In this document: piece by piece, positions 62,083 through 64,000 of the stretch
Layout of the letters: the number at the start of each line of letters is the position of its first letter
How positions within the stretch are numbered: the stretch's first letter is position 1
NCBI RefSeq assembly: GCF_026212465.1
Contig: NC_080052.1
Coordinates: 11,466,166-11,530,165 of the forward strand
Source of the DNA: Amaranthus tricolor
Lineage: Eukaryota; Streptophyta; Magnoliopsida; Caryophyllales; Amaranthaceae
Length of the DNA stretch: 64,000 nucleotides
Direction of reading: 5' to 3'
Made by a program: the position numbers and the translations under genes
Notes under the pieces: model-generated
The model's input: the letters and a program-made list of their open reading frames with translations, nothing else
Told to the model about the DNA's origin: nothing
Database searches by the model: none

Positions 62083-62638
62083 GTTCATTCACCGTAACAA
62101 TTTGTATACATGCGCATTGCCGACCAAAAAAAAAAACCCAGAGCATTCCAAAGCTCGTAAACTCGCAACCGAGACCCCTCTTTCGAGCCTTCTTCTTCCC
62201 AAATACTGTTTTTCACCCTCCCGGTATTGTCCCATTCCCAAAAGAGTCCGCCGTCTGTAAAAGCAAGGTGAACTCGCAACAAAAAAAAAGACAAAATGTT
62301 TATGAAATCCGCGCAACACTTGGAAATCAAGAGGCCATCCATGCCAGGCACGCTTCCGCGGGGAGTTCCGACGGGTCCGGTGCAATTTCCGCTTACACGA
62401 ACGCACCGATGCACGCCTCTTTCGAACAATTCGTTCGTATGCGCATCGACCCGCGTCAACTGGTCCTTACCTTCGAGTGCCCGTAAATTCGAGGTCGGGA
62501 CCCGGTTGCGAGTTATATTTTTATAAATAAAATTACTTCCAAAGAGTATATTACTATAATCACCGAAATTCCTTTTGCTCAAGTGGAGCGGAAAGAATTC
62601 GCAAATGAAAACGATAAAAAAAAAAAAAGAAGGGAAAA

Positions 62639-62758
62639 AGGGGTGCAACACGAGGACTTCCCAGGAGGTCACCCATCCTAGTACTACTCTCGCCCAAGCA
62701 CGCTTAACTGCGGAGTTCTGATGGGATCCGGTGCATTAGTGCTGGTATGATCGCACCC
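62639..62758 (-). rRNA. 5S rRNA gene 93, recombinant unit, -11 variant
   Basis: Gamma spacer (CTGG, CCGAAATTCC) joined to an alpha-like T13 tract and a canonical gene; upstream -11 is T (62769). Relic 62311-62408. Confidence 0.96.
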
Positions 62759-63312
62759 GTTCATTCACAGTAACAATTTGTATACATGCGCATTGCCGAC
62801 CAAAAAAAAACCCAGAGCATTCCAAAGCTCGTAAACTCGCAACCGAGACCCCTCTTTCGAGCCTTCTTCTTCCCAAATACTGTTTTTCACCCTCCCGGTA
62901 TTGTCCCATTCCCAAAAGAGTCCGCCGTCTGTAAAAGCAAGGTGAACTCGCAACAAAAAAAAAGACAAAATGTTTATGAAATCCGCGCAACACTTGGAAA
63001 TCAAGAGGCCATCCATGCCAGGCACGCTTCCGCGGGGAGTTCCGACGGGTCCGGTGCAATTTCCGCTTACACGAACGCACCGATGCACGCCTCTTTCGAA
63101 CAATTCGTTCGTATGCGCATCGACCCGCGTCAACGGGTCCTTACCTTCGAGTGCCCGTAAATTCGAGGTCGGGACCCGGTTGCGAGTTATATTTTTATAA
63201 ATAAAATTACTTCCAAAGAGTATAATACTATAATCACCGAAATGCCTTTTGCTCAAGTGGAGCGGAAAGAATTCGCAAATGAAAACGATAAAAAAAAAAA
63301 AAGAAGGGAAAA

Positions 63313-63432
63313 AGGGGTGCAACACGAGGACTTCCCAGGAGGTCACCCATCCTAGTACTACTCTCGCCCAAGCACGCTTAACTGCGGAGTTCTGATGGGA
63401 TCCGGTGCATTAGTGCTGGTATGATCGCACCC
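63313..63432 (-). rRNA. 5S rRNA gene 94
   Basis: Alpha with GAGTATAATAC, canonical, T13; counterpart of gene 92 at 1,350 bp. Relic 62985-63082. Confidence 0.97.
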
Positions 63433-63985
63433 GTTCATTCACCGTAACAATTTGTATACATGCGCATTGCCGACCAAAAAAAAAAACCCAGAGCATTCCA
63501 AAGCTCGTAAACTCGCAACCGAGACCCCTCTTTCGAGCCTTCTTCTTCCCAAATACTGTTTTTCACCCTCCCGGTATTGTCCCATTCCCAAAAGAGTCCG
63601 CCGTCTGTAAAAGCAAGGTGAACTCGCAACAAAAAAAAAGACAAAATGTTTATGAAATCCGCGCAACACTTGGAAATCAAGAGGCCATCCATGCCAGGCA
63701 CGCTTCCGCGGGGAGTTCCGACGGGTCCGGTGCAATTTCCGCTTACACGAACGCACCGATGCACGCCTCTTTCGAACAATTCGTTCGTATGCGCATCGAC
63801 CCGCGTCAACTGGTCCTTACCTTCGAGTGCCCGTAAATTCGAGGTCGGGACCCGGTTGCGAGTTATATTTTTATAAATAAAATTACTTCCAAAGAGTATA
63901 TTACTATAATCACCGAAATTCCTTTTGCTCAAGTGGAGCGGAAAGAATTCGCAAATGAAAACGATAAAAAAAAAAGAAGGGAAAA

Positions 63986-64000
63986 AGGTGTGCAACACGA
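63986..64000 (-). rRNA. 5S rRNA gene 95, cut by window end (A117)
   Basis: Only the last 15 nt of the gene are inside the window. Gamma gene end (A117) and T10. Relic 63661-63758. Confidence 0.95.

Larger units (their letters stand above)
1..64000 (-). repeat. 5S rDNA tandem array, 94 complete units plus partial ends
   Basis: Head-to-tail units of about 670-677 bp, each with one 120-nt 5S rRNA gene and a ~553-bp spacer, cover the window with no unrelated DNA. The window opens inside a spacer and closes 15 nt into a gene. Unit length varies mainly through A/T homopolymer tracts: gamma units are near 670 bp, beta near 676, alpha 671-675. Tandem single-locus 5S arrays separate from 45S rDNA are the usual plant arrangement. 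Near-identity of neighbouring units combined with shared variants in distant units points to unequal exchange and conversion. Spacers more than 300 bp long hold only the features given here: promoter, T-tracts, the 5S relic and a short inverted repeat. Confidence 0.98.
58716..64000 (-). repeat. Two-unit alternation at the right edge
   Basis: Units 88/90 and 89/91 are counterparts at 1,347 bp. Units 92/94 are counterparts at 1,350 bp, and 93/95 share the gamma spacer. The -11 variant recurs in the spacers of units 88, 90, 92 and 94. Confidence 0.88.

Noticed and set aside
1..64000. Hundreds of open frames of 70-200 codons on both strands, repeating every ~670 bp
   Set aside because: They overlap each other in several frames, run through the 5S gene and A-tracts, and change frame with homopolymer length. 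No recognised domain; poly-F stretches are translated A-tracts. They are by-products of the array.
1..64000. CRISPR-like regular repetition
   Set aside because: Repeat and spacer are both conserved between units, the period is ~672 bp, and the repeat is 5S rRNA.
1..64000. Bacterial or organellar 5S rRNA
   Set aside because: The coding sequence is the nuclear plant type with Pol III internal control regions and T5 stops; no 16S/23S or tRNA is nearby.

Overview
The whole window is one uninterrupted tandem array of nuclear 5S ribosomal RNA genes. The 120-nt coding sequence, starting GGGTGCGATC and ending GTTGCACCCCT, is the conserved land-plant 5S rRNA as I know it, most likely from a flowering plant; I cannot name the species. 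There are 94 complete genes and one 3'-end fragment (63986-64000). All lie on the minus strand in units of about 670-677 bp, with one exceptional 897-bp unit. No protein-coding gene, transposon, tRNA or CRISPR array is present. The long open frames on both strands are by-products of the repeat.

The most informative structure is inside the unit. The ~553-bp spacer holds a second, decayed 5S gene in the same orientation (first unit: 122-219), and the sequences flanking this relic resemble those flanking the intact gene. The present unit is therefore best read as an old duplication of a ~335-bp 5S unit, in which one gene stayed intact and the other lost its function, including an internal deletion equivalent to residues 62-77. 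All 95 spacers carry the relic.

Units fall into three linked classes, read from the spacer 3' of each gene plus that gene. Alpha: spacer reads CGGGTCCTTACC and CCGAAATGCC (plus strand), distal T-tract 11-14, normal gene end. Beta: CGGGTCCTTACA and CAGAAATTCC, T-tract usually 16, normal gene end. Gamma: CTGGTCCTTACC and CCGAAATTCC, T-tract 10 (once 11), and a gene with A instead of C at residue 117, which puts a G2-A117 mismatch in helix I. By reading, about 50 of the 94 complete genes have the canonical sequence and about 44 carry one or more substitutions.

Layout: 1 to ~4 kb is pure alpha. About 4-20.3 kb mixes alpha and beta, with a 3-unit and a 5-unit higher-order repeat and one 222-bp spacer duplication. 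About 20.3-58.7 kb interleaves gamma and beta, with two separate six-unit (4,040-bp) higher-order repeats between 41.2 and 58.7 kb. From 58.7 kb to the end, alpha-like units return in a two-unit alternation and share markers with the left edge. Recombinant units mark crossover or gene conversion between classes.

Expected function: RNA polymerase III with TFIIIA, TFIIIC and TFIIIB transcribes each gene toward lower coordinates from the internal A box, intermediate element and C box, helped by an upstream TATA-like element, and stops in the T5 tract at the gene end. Numbering below: residue n of a gene whose 5' end is at coordinate P lies at P-n+1; upstream position -n lies at P+n.
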